A stretch of 64,000 bases of DNA, from positions 56,391,658 to 56,455,657 of the forward strand of contig JAIOJX010000006.1 in the NCBI GenBank assembly GCA_022376925.1, read 5' to 3'. Positions 22,762 through 34,550 of the stretch are shown piece by piece; position 1 is the stretch's first letter; each line of letters opens with the position of its first letter. The DNA comes from Tragulus kanchil. Lineage: Eukaryota; Chordata; Mammalia; Artiodactyla; Tragulidae. A model generated the notes under the pieces. It saw only the letters and a list, made by a program, of their open reading frames with translations. It was not told the origin of the DNA and made no database searches. Both the position numbers and the translations under genes were made by a program.

Positions 22762-24960
22762 ACCTAAACTGAGAGATCTTTTTTGTACTCTTTCACAGGG
22801 CCACCAAAGTGGAACATCAGCACCTGTGATGACAGTGTATCAACCCTGTGTTCTACATGACAGAGTGGTTCATGTGCATCTTTCCCTGCACCCTGCCCTG
22901 GAAGTCGATGCACCAGGTCTAGGATATGTTATTCTGTGAAGACATCAAGATCATCTTCTGGGTGGCCCTGGTGCTGCTGTGGTACATGCTGGACTTGGTG
23001 GAAAAGCTGCTCTCCTGCCAGGGCACATATGAGACCAGGGAGCAGCTGTGGAACCTGTCCAAGCAGTGCGTGCAGAAGGACTTTCTGGTGTATGAGGTGA
23101 CCAGCCTCCCAGTAACAGAAACACTCACTGAGAGAGAGAATGGCAGCCCAGCACAGGAAGTGGTGGGAAATCTGGGGCAAGCTGCAGTATTAGCCCTCAC
23201 GGAGACCACATGTTTCCAGGGCCATCTGTGAGGAGCCCCCCTCAAGGGCCGCTCCTCCAGCCTCCTCAGTCTCCCTGGTCTCAAGAGCAAAGACTCCTGG
23301 GGAGGTGGAATGGTCCCCCTTCCACTTCCTCCTGTTTGCAGGGTCAGTCTGGGGCCTGCCCCATGGCCTGTGGTCACTGTCAAGGGACTGAGTCCATCTC
23401 TTCCTTCACCTACTGGTGCCTTGCTGACTCCTAGCAGCAAGGTGGCCTGGAGGCAGGAAAAGGAGTGGCAGGAACAGGAAAAGGAATGCAAGATGGAGTT
23501 GCAGAAGCAGGAGAAAGATCAAGAGAAGTAGGGAAAGAGCAGCAGAAACAGGAGAAGAAGGCCCAGTGGAGGAAGCTCTCACTGCATAAAAGGCAGATTG
23601 ACTGCCTGCCTCCCAGGATGGCAGGGACAAATTCTCGGCATAAGAGGCCTGGCAGGATGCTTATTTCTGACTTTTGCACTTGGGCTGGACTGCATGGCCC
23701 TCTCCTTTTCCCTCAGCCAAGAGCAGGCCTTGCTTGTAGTGGTGCCCCACCAGTTCCCTTTCCACGAGATCTTTGCTGCTTGCATGGGCAGGCAGGACCT
23801 GTACCAAATTCTGAAGGCCTTCACCATCTACCAGCCTGACGAATGCTACTGCTAGGCCCAGGCCCATTGCAGCAGTGCTGCTGATGCACATGCCTGTTGA
23901 GCAAGTCTTCTGGTGCCTGGTGCAAATCTGCGACAAGTGCCTCCCTGGTTACTACAGCACAGAGCTGGAGGCTATTCACCTAAACTGAGAGATCTTTTTT
24001 GTACTCTTTCACAGGGCCACCAAAGTGGAACATCAGCACCTGTGATGACAGTGTATCAACCCTGTGTTCTACATGACAGAGTGGTTCATGTGCATCTTTC
24101 CCTGCACCCTGCCCTGGAAGTCGATGCACCAGGTCTAGGATATGTTATTCTGTGAAGACATCAAGATCATCTTCTGGGTGGCCCTGGTGCTGCTGTGGTA
24201 CATGCTGGACTTGGTGGAAAAGCTGCTCTCCTGCCAGGGCACATATGAGACCAGGGAGCAGCTGTGGAACCTGTCCAAGCAGTGCGTGCAGAAGGACTTT
24301 CTGGTGTATGAGGTGACCAGCCTCCCAGTAACAGAAACACTCACTGAGAGAGAGAATGGCAGCCCAGCACAGGAAGTGGTGGGAAATCTGGGGCAAGCTG
24401 CAGTATTAGCCCTCACGGAGACCACATGTTTCCAGGGCCATCTGTGAGGAGCCCCCCTCAAGGGCCGCTCCTCCAGCCTCCTCAGTCTCCCTGGTCTCAA
24501 GAGCAAAGACTCCTGGGGAGGTGGAATGGTCCCCCTTCCACTTCCTCCTGTTTGCAGGGTCAGTCTGGGGCCTGCCCCATGGCCTGTGGTCACTGTCAAG
24601 GGACTGAGTCCATCTCTTCCTTCACCTACTGGTGCCTTGCTGACTCCTAGCAGCAAGGTGGCCTGGAGGCAGGAAAAGGAGTGGCAGGAACAGGAAAAGG
24701 AATGCAAGATGGAGTTGCAGAAGCAGGAGAAAGATCAAGAGAAGTAGGGAAAGAGCAGCAGAAACAGGAGAAGAAGGCCCAGTGGAGGAAGCTCTCACTG
24801 CATAAAAGGCAGATTGACTGCCTGCCTCCCAGGATGGCAGGGACAAATTCTCGGCATAAGAGGCCTGGCAGGATGCTTATTTCTGACTTTTGCACTTGGG
24901 CTGGACTGCATGGCCCTCTCCTTTTCCCTCAGCCAAGAGCAGGCCTTGCTTGTAGTGGTG
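22523..24960. repeat. Direct duplication J
   Basis: Copies are 22523-23744 and 23745-24960. The junction sits at shared 'ggtgc' (copy 1 '...tgtagtggtg' runs into 'ccccaccagttccc'). Copy 2 has several small deletions within its first 130 bases (for example 'cagtgggcatgggcagcagg' becomes a shorter form, and a C run loses 2), while the remaining bases are identical. It covers the C-terminal half of the TBC1D10B retrocopy. Confidence 0.96.
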
Positions 24961-25761
24961 CTCCCTATCTACCCTCAGCAGGCTGTCCCTCTTTCGGAGG
25001 AAGTGGCTTGATTGCTGGTCTCCATGTCAGCTGCCAATCCCCACATGGCCAGAATGGTCAGAGAATAGGAGGCAGCTGCCATCATTTCCCTGAGGCAGCA
25101 GTGAACACGTCTGGAGCCCCTCACTTCTAGGTAGGCCCAGTTGGAGTCCTTTCCCAGGTGCTGTCCTCCTCATTGGTCTTTGGTTACCACAGGGGTAACT
25201 GGCAATGATGGGAGAAAGCAGATTTCCGATTCTTACACTCTAGTCCTTCCCCTTGCCCATGAAGTGAAGCTGGGTTCCTTTACTCCCTTCAGTTTCTACC
25301 TGTCTCCCCCACCTCCTGGCTGAGGGCCTGGGCTTTTCTTGTTCTCCTGAACATCTCTGTGTTGTAATTATGTACAGAGGACCTGGTTGGCCCAGAGTGG
25401 GGTGTTCACTCCATCTTCTGTCCTCTGGTTCTCCCTCTGCGATGTTCTGGCCCTCTAATTTATTTAAATGGACATGCACTGGAACAGGAAATGTCTCTCA
25501 CCTCCCTACCACCATCCTTCTTCCTCTTTAGCCATCTTTCTCTGTATTCTCAGGTCTCCTGGCTTTGTCTCACCCAGAACCCCACTTTTTAACCTTGCCT
25601 CTTCAAGCCCTCGAGCCCCTTCCAGGGTAAGGGGTCCTCCAAGAGGTGGAACCCAATGTTTACATTTTCTTCTGTCTCTGCCCTGACCTTGTGCAGCGCT
25701 TTGAGGAACCAGAAAATAATCTGCTGTCATACCTGAAAAAAATAAAAAGAATAACAGTCCA

Positions 25762-28280
25762 TATGAGAAAAAATGCTTAGTGGTTATTTATTGTATTTTC
25801 AAATAAAAATTTTCTTTTATGCTGTTCCTTTTTGTCCCTCTTGTTATACCTTGTGGGGCTCACAGGTGGTAAATGAAGAAGGTATTCATTTCTCAAATCA
25901 CAAAGTACATCTTGTTAATTTTGATCTTACATAGGAAATGCCAAAAAACTTTAATTACTTTCATCCATGAGCTTTTCTATACGAAAGAAAATACATATCC
26001 AGCTAATTGTAATTTCCAAGGACTGCTTAAATCATTTTCTTGGAAAATGATTTTTTGCTGTAGTACATTATTGAACTAATCACAGATCAGTATGTTGATG
26101 TCATTCATGCTTAGACAAACTCAAAGCAATTGGGCATTTGAATTGCAATATCTCCTATGTAATCACATGCCAAAGCATCTCTTTTCTCAGATAGTAAAGA
26201 CTTTCTTCAATCCAAACAACTAAGCTGTGGGAGGCCATAGCATAAGTACAGCTCACAAATACAAAGATTGTAAACATAGGGTTATAAAAGCTTTTCTTTA
26301 CTCAGAAGGTTGAATTTGTCCACTCAGATTCTGACACCAACATTTATTCTAGGCCTGTTTAAATTCTGATCACACCAGGAGAGAATTAAAAGTGATCCTT
26401 GTTAGTTATTTCGCTATTTCACACTGTATTAATATGGGAACATTTCATCAAGGGAAATCGAAATGTATACTAAAACCTAAAACCAAATGCAAGCAGCACA
26501 TCAGTTCCTCTAAAGCAAACATGGTAATTCAGAGTACCCACTAATTCACAGTTCAGTGAAAGAATGATCAAGTCCATATGGATTCCTGGCTATGGTAGAA
26601 CAAAGTATCAGTGGAACAGATCACTCAGAAGGCTGTCCTGTCCACTAGATCTTGCTGTAATTACTGCCACTAATAGTAAGTGAGTCCTCTGCTACTCTGT
26701 GTCTTTGTATTAAGATGAAAAGGTTGCATAAAATATATTTGATAAATGAAATACAGGATGCATGTCTGTGCTCTAAGTGCATAGGAAGTCACAAAAATAC
26801 CTAGCATTTTCTACCTCTACAGTGGAAGGTGTACTCTTCCTCAAACTACAGTGCAAAAGGTTATACATTTCCAAATATTAGAGGAGGATTTAGAAGCTAA
26901 AAGGCCAAAAAGAAACAACCAATATCGATTAAATACAAATTCTGTTTCTCAGAATAGTTTTGCCTCAGCTTTGATTTATATTTCTATCAGTGGTGATAAT
27001 ATTAAAATAGTTTAGAGAAATTTTATTTCTATTTTGACCCAGCAGTGAGTCAGAAGAATTTTTCCCATTTTCAAGTGATCACATTGTTTTAAATTAACAT
27101 TATTGAACTAATCACAGATCAGTATGTTGATGTCATTCATGCTTAGACAAACTCAAAGCAATTGGGCATTTGAATTGCAATATCTCCTATGTAATCACAT
27201 GCCAAAGCATCTCTTTTCTCAGATAGTAAAGACTTTCTTCAATCCAAACAACTAAGCTGTGGGAGGCCATAGCATAAGTACAGCTCACAAATACAAAGAT
27301 TGTAAACATAGGGTTATAAAAGCTTTTCTTTACTCAGAAGGTTGAATTTGTCCACTCAGATTCTGACACCAACATTTATTCTAGGCCTGTTTAAATTCTG
27401 ATCACACCAGGAGAGAATTAAAAGTGATCCTTGTTAGTTATTTCGCTATTTCACACTGTATTAATATGGGAACATTTCATCAAGGGAAATCGAAATGTAT
27501 ACTAAAACCTAAAACCAAATGCAAGCAGCACATCAGTTCCTCTAAAGCAAACATGGTAATTCAGAGTACCCACTAATTCACAGTTCAGTGAAAGAATGAT
27601 CAAGTCCATATGGATTCCTGGCTATGGTAGAACAAAGTATCAGTGGAACAGATCACTCAGAAGGCTGTCCTGTCCACTAGATCTTGCTGTAATTACTGCC
27701 ACTAATAGTAAGTGAGTCCTCTGCTACTCTGTGTCTTTGTATTAAGATGAAAAGGTTGCATAAAATATATTTGATAAATGAAATACAGGATGCATGTCTG
27801 TGCTCTAAGTGCATAGGAAGTCACAAAAATACCTAGCATTTTCTACCTCTACAGTGGAAGGTGTACTCTTCCTCAAACTACAGTGCAAAAGGTTATACAT
27901 TTCCAAATATTAGAGGAGGATTTAGAAGCTAAAAGGCCAAAAAGAAACAACCAATATCGATTAAATACAAATTCTGTTTCTCAGAATAGTTTTGCCTCAG
28001 CTTTGATTTATATTTCTATCAGTGGTGATAATATTAAAATAGTTTAGAGAAATTTTATTTCTATTTTGACCCAGCAGTGAGTCAGAAGAATTTTTCCCAT
28101 TTTCAAGTGATCACATTGTTTTAATTAACATTTAATTAATAAATCTGTATTATGTGTCACACTTCTACTTCATGGAATTGATTACATATTCCATATTGTT
28201 ACTACATTTCAAAAAATATTTAAAAAGGAGTGTTATCTATTGAAATGTTGAATATTTTATAAAAACATTGACAGAATCAA
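25762..28280. other. AT-rich DNA with no gene recognised
   Basis: Downstream of the retrocopy I see only AT-rich sequence, largely taken up by duplication K. No ORF above background, RNA gene or named repeat was identified. Confidence 0.5.
26066..28128. repeat. Direct duplication K
   Basis: Copies are 26066-27097 and 27098-28128, shift 1032. The junction has microhomology 'acatt' (copy 1 '...aaattaacat' runs into 'tattgaactaatc'). Only one A differs, right at the end of copy 1. The block is non-coding AT-rich DNA, which shows the pattern is not tied to mobile elements. Confidence 0.97.
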
Positions 28281-30280
28281 TATTAAATTATTCAAAGATG
28301 CTTATATCTTTATTTGGTTTTGAATAATTTCTGAGTCCAACAAAGTAATGCTCAAAATCCTCCAAACTAGGCTTCGACAGTATGTGAACCAAGAACTCCC
28401 AGATGTACAACCTGAATTTAGAAAAGGCAGAAGAATCAGAGATCAAATTGCCAACATTCCACTGGATCATGGAAAGAGTAAGGGGGAATTCCAGAAAAAC
28501 ATCTTTTTTCTGCTTCATTGACTACACTGAAGCCTTTGACTGTATGGATCACAACAAATTGTGGAAAATTCTTATACCAGACCACCTTACCTGTCTCCTG
28601 TAAAACTATATGCAGGACAAGAAGCAACAGTAACAAACTGGTTTCAAATTGGAAAAGGAACCAGTCACTCTGCTTATTTAACTTATAGGCAGAATACATT
28701 ATGCAAAATGCTGGTCTGGTTGAAGCACAAGCTGGAATCAAGATTTCCAGGTAAAATATGAATAACCTCAGGTATGCAGATGACACAACCCTAATGGCAG
28801 AAAAAGAAGAGGAACTAAAGAACCTCTTGATAAAGGTGAAAAGCTGGCTTAAAACTCAGCATTCAAAGACTGAAGATCATGGCATCCAGACCCATCACTT
28901 CATGGCAAATAGATGGGGAAACAATGGAAATAGTGACAGACTTTTTTTTCTTGTGCTCCAAAATCAATGCAGATGGTGACTGCAAACATGAAATTAAAAG
29001 TCACTTGCTTTTTGGAAGAAAAACTAAGACAAACTTAGACTGTGTATTCAAAAGCAGAGATACCACTTTGCTGACAAAGCTTCATATAGTCAAACCTATA
29101 GTTTTCCCAGTAGTCATGTACAGATGTGAGTTAGATCATATCGATTAAATACAAATTCTGTTTCTCAGAATAGTTTTGCCTCAGCTTTGATTTATATTTC
29201 TATCAGTGGTGATAATATTAAAATAGTTTAGAGTTTACTTTCACATTCTTTACTTCATGTTTTAATTAACATTTAATTAATAAATCTGTATTATGTGTCA
29301 CACTTCTACTTCATGGAATTGATTACATATTCCATATTGTTACTACATTTCAAAAAATATTTAAAAAGGAGTGTTATCTATTGAAATGTTGAATATTTTA
29401 TAAAAACATTGACAGAATCAATATTAAATTATTCAAAGATGCTTATATCTTTATTTGGTTTTGAATAATTTCTGAGTCCAACAAAGTAATGCTCAAAATC
29501 CTCCAAACTAGGCTTCGACAGTATGTGAACCAAGAACTCCCAGATGTACAACCTGAATTTAGAAAAGGCAGAAGAATCAGAGATCAAATTGCCAACATTC
29601 CACTGGATCATGGAAAGAGTAAGGGGGAATTCCAGAAAAACATCTTTTTTCTGCTTCATTGACTACACTGAAGCCTTTGACTGTATGGATCACAACAAAT
29701 TGTGGAAAATTCTTATACCAGACCACCTTACCTGTCTCCTGTAAAACTATATGCAGGACAAGAAGCAACAGTAACAAACTGGTTTCAAATTGGAAAAGGA
29801 ACCAGTCACTCTGCTTATTTAACTTATAGGCAGAATACATTATGCAAAATGCTGGTCTGGTTGAAGCACAAGCTGGAATCAAGATTTCCAGGTAAAATAT
29901 GAATAACCTCAGGTATGCAGATGACACAACCCTAATGGCAGAAAAAGAAGAGGAACTAAAGAACCTCTTGATAAAGGTGAAAAGCTGGCTTAAAACTCAG
30001 CATTCAAAGACTGAAGATCATGGCATCCAGACCCATCACTTCATGGCAAATAGATGGGGAAACAATGGAAATAGTGACAGACTTTTTTTTCTTGTGCTCC
30101 AAAATCAATGCAGATGGTGACTGCAAACATGAAATTAAAAGTCACTTGCTTTTTGGAAGAAAAACTAAGACAAACTTAGACTGTGTATTCAAAAGCAGAG
30201 ATACCACTTTGCTGACAAAGCTTCATATAGTCAAACCTATAGTTTTCCCAGTAGTCATGTACAGATGTGAGTTAGATCAT
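27954..30280. repeat. Direct duplication L with scrambled start of copy 2
   Basis: Copies are 27954-29137 and 29138-30280. Copy 1 runs through BovB text to 'gttagatcat', then jumps back to 'atcgattaaatac' (27956). Copy 2 is faithful to 'tttagag' (29233), then about 68 bases are replaced by a shorter scrambled stretch (29234-29258), and it becomes faithful again from 'tgttttaattaac'. The shift changes from 1184 to 1141. Bases 27954-28128 also belong to copy 2 of K, giving three or more copies of that text. Confidence 0.94.
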
Positions 30281-30664
30281 AAAGAAGGCTGAGCAGGCAA
30301 AGAATCGATGCCTTCAACTGTGGTGTTGTAGAAGACTCTTGAGAGTCCCTTGAACTGCAAGGAGATCAATCCTAAGGGAAATAAAGCCTGAATATTCATT
30401 GGAAGGACTGATGCTGTAGCCTAAGCTCCAATACTTTGACCTCTTGATATGAAGCAACAATTCATTGGACAAGATGGTAATGCTGGGAAAGACTGAGGGC
30501 AGGAGGTGAAGGGGTCAACAGAGGATGAGATGGCTTCATGATATCATTGACTCTGTGGACATGAGCTTGAGCCAACTTCGGGAAATATTGAAAGCCAGGG
30601 AAACTTGGTATGTGCAGTCCATGTGGTCACAAAGACAGCCATTATTGAGTGACTGAACAACAAC
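28315..30664 (+). mobile_element. BovB (RTE-clade) LINE 3' part, copy 1
   Basis: Reverse-transcriptase text of BovB: 'DYTEAFDCMDHNKLWKIL' near 28519-28575, a 'YADDTTLMAEKEEELKNLL' catalytic box near 28767-28824, then 'TKLHIVKPIVFPVVMYRCEL' near 29080-29140. The second copy leads into the 3' region with 'ggcaggaggtgaaggggtcaacagag' style text and ends 'gtggtcacaaagacag...gactgaacaacaac' at 30664. It is 5' truncated and split by frameshifts and by duplication L. The YADD aspartates are readable, but no continuous enzyme remains. BovB is abundant in ruminants and known for horizontal spread among vertebrates. Confidence 0.92.
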
Positions 30665-33600
30665 CGTTCTATAACATGGAACCTGCTTTATTGGCACTGA
30701 AAAGACTTATTCTTCTCTTCAGCTCCTTTTTCAACTCTTTTCTAAAGGTAATAAAATCTATTTTTATCTTCATTGGTTTCCTACAATTTTTCTCACTGTT
30801 CTAGTTATGTGTAGTGGGAAAACAGAGACCTGGCTTCAGACTAAATAGGACTCAGTCCCGGTTCTATCACTTATTTGCCTTACTTGCTGTGTGTGTGTGC
30901 TCAGTTGTGTTTGAGCACACATTTGACCCCTAATTCTGAAAAGAAACATTAGAACTACTTCGGTTTTGAGATTCAAGCTCAAATAGGTATTTCTTCAAAT
31001 CCTCCATGACACAGTTCACCACGATAGAGATATATTTGGCTACAGTATCTTTTTTTATTATGCTGGGTCACTGAAAATTATTTTGGGTTCTTCTTAGAGT
31101 CGGACTATGGCAACAGTTTGCAAAAACAAAAAACAAAACAAACGCACTATTTAATCTGACCACAGCATATATTAAAACTGAGAAAACCAAAGCTTAAAAA
31201 AAAGTGATAATTACTTTTATTCAAGTAATAGGCAAACTTTAAGTGACATGTCCAACTTGATAGGGAAAAATTTCAAAAACAAAATTCAGACCTGATGTTA
31301 GGATTTTTCCTTAAGTGTATGCAGTATACACCACAAAAGTCAAATAATACATATAATTATTCTCAACATGGAATCTTAAAAGAAATGAACAGGAGTCATA
31401 AAAGAAATAAACAGTAATTAAATTAAACTAGTTTTAGTGCTTTTGAAGTTCAATGGAGTTGAACACTGATCTGAGGTAAGGTCACTAAAACTTAACACCA
31501 AGTTCCTTCTATTTTATAATCTCAATATGAAAACATGTTATCTTGTTTTGCTATGAGTTCTAAATAGAAACACATTTTAATATATATTCTATAATTTTAA
31601 ATTAGAAAAAATGGATTGTCATCAAACAATTTAAAAAATAATGAACTACTTCAAAAGGGAAAAAATTTCAAAACAATCACTTGAGGAGAAAATCAGGAAA
31701 TATCACATAACTTTGAAATATACTCTATACAATTTACACCTTTAATATCTAAGCAGTTCCTGAGTTTATCTTTCTGTCTGTTCAGCCTCTAGTAACGTCA
31801 AATAGGCTAGGCTCATGGCGCCACCTAGTGTCATATACTAGTTACTATCTAAGACTCATTGTCTCCTACTTCCTCTTTGGAGTTAAAGGAACACAGGCTT
31901 GTCTCCGACTGTCTTTTCTACAATTAATAATTATTTCAAAATCTATTCGTATATTTCCCTCAAATAACTTGGGCTTTGTTATTTCATGCCCTAACTTTGT
32001 CATGCCCTTTATTATTTTTAGATAATAGAAACAAATGTTTTTCACTACTTAAGGAATTCAATTTCCTTAAAATTTATGCTATCTTCTGCTATTTTTATTT
32101 TAAAACATTTTTCCTTATTTTAAAACATCAGTATGCTTAATAGATAATAAAACTACACTCATTCTCTGTTCTCAGATACCTAACACTCCTATATTAAATG
32201 ATCTATATAATATAACATCTTTATGTTATCTTCCAAACATAGGCCCTTAAATTCAGAAAAATAAAATTAAGTTTTTACATTCCAAATTATGTGCTATTGC
32301 TTAGCAAAGTGTCATGAGTTTGATATAAGCCTAACTATAGCACTTAAAAACAGGGATAATATAATAAGATCTCATGCTTCATATTACTTTAACCTTTAGC
32401 AATATTCCTTATCTTGAAATATTAACAATGTCTTTCACAGAGCAAAAGCTTTGCATTTTGATAAGGTCCAATTTGTCTATTTTTCTTTTGTACATCATGC
32501 TTTTGATGTTCTATGAAATGATTATATAATTCAATGTTACCTCAATTTTCTACTATATAGTTTTAGATTAAACAAAAATTTTTATTTTAGAGTTACATAT
32601 TTTTTCTCTGATGCTCTTTCTTTCTTTATGTAGATTTGAGTTTCTCACCAGTATTGTGTTCCTGCCTCTGAAGAATTTCCTGCAATTATAAATAGTCCAC
32701 ACTTTTCTTGTATGTGTGGTTTCTGATGGGAACTCCAGCATAATTCTTTATCTTTGTTGCTCAACAGGTAAGGATATTTCTCCTCCTTCTGACTTCTTTA
32801 GAGATTTTTTTGTCTTTGATTTGCTGCAGTTTGAATACAATGTGCCTCATGTTTTGCTTTGCTTCAGCGATTCTTTTTAAAAGAATTGAGACATAGTTCA
32901 CAAGATGGTAGCCAACACCAATTTATTATATAGGCTAGTACAAACCAAGACCAAAGGGGAAAAAAGAAGCAAATTTACAAGAGCACTAATAAATGAATCT
33001 CATCAGTCTAGGAAAAAGCACCTTCTTCTGGTTTTTTGCAACTTGGAAGTCCCAAAATCCCCAGCAAGGACACTGTCCACTACATGGTCCATGGATGATG
33101 GGCACCTCAACTTAAGTCTATATGCCTGCCATATTATACCTTAAAAAGTTCTTTGTTCTCAAAGGAGTGCAAAGAATTTGCAGCAGAAGGGAGGTGGAAA
33201 ACAACATGGCCCTACTTTATTCAGACACAATCAAAGGAAAACAGGGTATTTCCAGAACCCTTACAATTCCTGATCTTCATTTAATCTTGTCCTTTCCCTT
33301 TCTTGTGCATGTTTCATGATGTTCCCATTCTTGTGTTTAAGTACAGAAAAATAAAATTAAGTTTTTACATTCCAAATTATGTGCTATTGCTTAGCAAAGT
33401 GTCATGAGTTTGATATAAGCCTAACTATAGCACTTAAAAACAGGGATAATATAATAAGATCTCATGCTTCATATTACTTTAACCTTTAGCAATATTCCTT
33501 ATCTTGAAATATTAACAATGTCTTTCACAGAGCAAAAGCTTTGCATTTTGATAAGGTCCAATTTGTCTATTTTTCTTTTGTACATCATGCTTTTGATGTT

Positions 33601-34550
33601 CTATGAAATGATTATATAATTCAATGTTACCTCAATTTTCTACTATATAGTTTTAGATTAAACAAAAATTTTTATTTTAGAGTTACATATTTTTTCTCTG
33701 ATGCTCTTTCTTTCTTTATGTAGATTTGAGTTTCTCACCAGTATTGTGTTCCTGCCTCTGAAGAATTTCCTGCAATTATAAATAGTCCACACTTTTCTTG
33801 TATGTGTGGTTTCTGATGGGAACTCCAGCATAATTCTTTATCTTTGTTGCTCAACAGGTAAGGATATTTCTCCTCCTTCTGACTTCTTTAGAGATTTTTT
33901 TGTCTTTGATTTGCTGCAGTTTGAATACAATGTGCCTCATGTTTTGCTTTGCTTCAGCGATTCTTTTTAAAAGAATTGAGACATAGTTCACAAGATGGTA
34001 GCCAACACCAATTTATTATATAGGCTAGTACAAACCAAGACCAAAGGGGAAAAAAGAAGCAAATTTACAAGAGCACTAATAAATGAATCTCATCAGTCTA
34101 GGAAAAAGCACCTTCTTCTGGTTTTTTGCAACTTGGAAGTCCCAAAATCCCCAGCAAGGACACTGTCCACTACATGGTCCATGGATGATGGGCACCTCAA
34201 CTTAAGTCTATATGCCTGCCATATTATACCTTAAAAAGTTCTTTGTTCTCAAAGGAGTGCAAAGAATTTGCAGCAGAAGGGAGGTGGAAAACAACATGGC
34301 CCTACTTTATTCAGACACAATCAAAGGGGGAAAACAGGGTATTTCCAGAACCCTTACAATTCCTGATCTTCATTTAATCTTGTCCTTTCCCCTTTCTTGG
34401 TGCATGTTTCATGATGTTCCCATTCTTGTGTTTAAGTACATAAGTTGTTTAAGCACAAGCAGTGGACACGGTGCATCAGGTTACCATCTGGTGCATGCCT
34501 CAACAAGGCAATGACCGAAAGGTGCAATAACATTGTAACCATGACATTAC
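30665..34550. other. AT-rich DNA with no gene recognised
   Basis: Long AT-rich stretch between BovB copy 1 and the SINE at 34.56 kb. It holds a short TG run near 30890 and duplication M. ORFs such as 32905-33144 show no family features. The block 33150-33330 (repeated at 34240-34550 and 35370-35690) could be part of an LTR or other old repeat, but I cannot name it. Confidence 0.45.
32254..34438. repeat. Direct duplication M
   Basis: Copies are 32254-33343 and 33344-34438, shift 1090. The junction is 'gttt-aagta' running into 'cagaaaaataaaat'. Differences occur only in the last about 110 bases of copy 1 (a G run of 2 versus 5 near 33236/34326, C and G run lengths at about 33296-33306), that is, next to the junction. 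Confidence 0.96.

Larger units (their letters stand above)
18670..25748 (+). pseudogene. TBC1D10B: Processed pseudogene of TBC1D10B (Rab GTPase-activating protein)
   Basis: The translated text follows TBC1D10B in order without introns. An N-terminal Pro/Thr-rich part ('KTEEARTSPDPGPDTPTG', 'TPSRMTPGALTAKP') is followed by 'DDVSSMGSDSEIN', 'QYSGSLESSIPVDVAQQQELKWLEMFS', the TBC domain ('[15 protein letters not shown]', '[11 protein letters not shown]'), a Gln/Glu/Lys-rich tail and a C-terminus 'QDAYF' ending at the TGA 24884-24886. About 860 bases of 3'UTR and an A-rich end near 25735-25748 follow. Probable target-site duplications are 18657-18669 and 25749-25761 (11 of 13 bases). Frameshifts and stops are many. 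In the TBC domain the IxxDxxR arginine finger reads His ('IEKDLHH') and the YxQ glutamine is a TAG stop. After removal of duplications H, I, J and the nested insert the length is about 3.4 kb, consistent with a full mRNA. Confidence 0.92.

Noticed and set aside
22919..24707. Long minus-strand ORFs of 190 codons, present twice
   Set aside because: They lie opposite the TBC1D10B retrocopy, have no family features, and appear twice only because of duplication J.
28758..28979. BovB 'YADD' ORF as a possible active reverse transcriptase
   Set aside because: Only about 70 codons are open, and upstream and downstream RT blocks are in other frames with stops.
30880..30925. TG run and 'ctcagttgtgtttgagcacac' as a SINE fragment
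   Set aside because: Too short to separate from chance; no head or body of a SINE is present.
32905..34514. Repeated ORFs of 65-100 codons as a small gene family
   Set aside because: The copies come from duplications M and N; codon use and composition look like AT-rich non-coding DNA, with no start context or domain.
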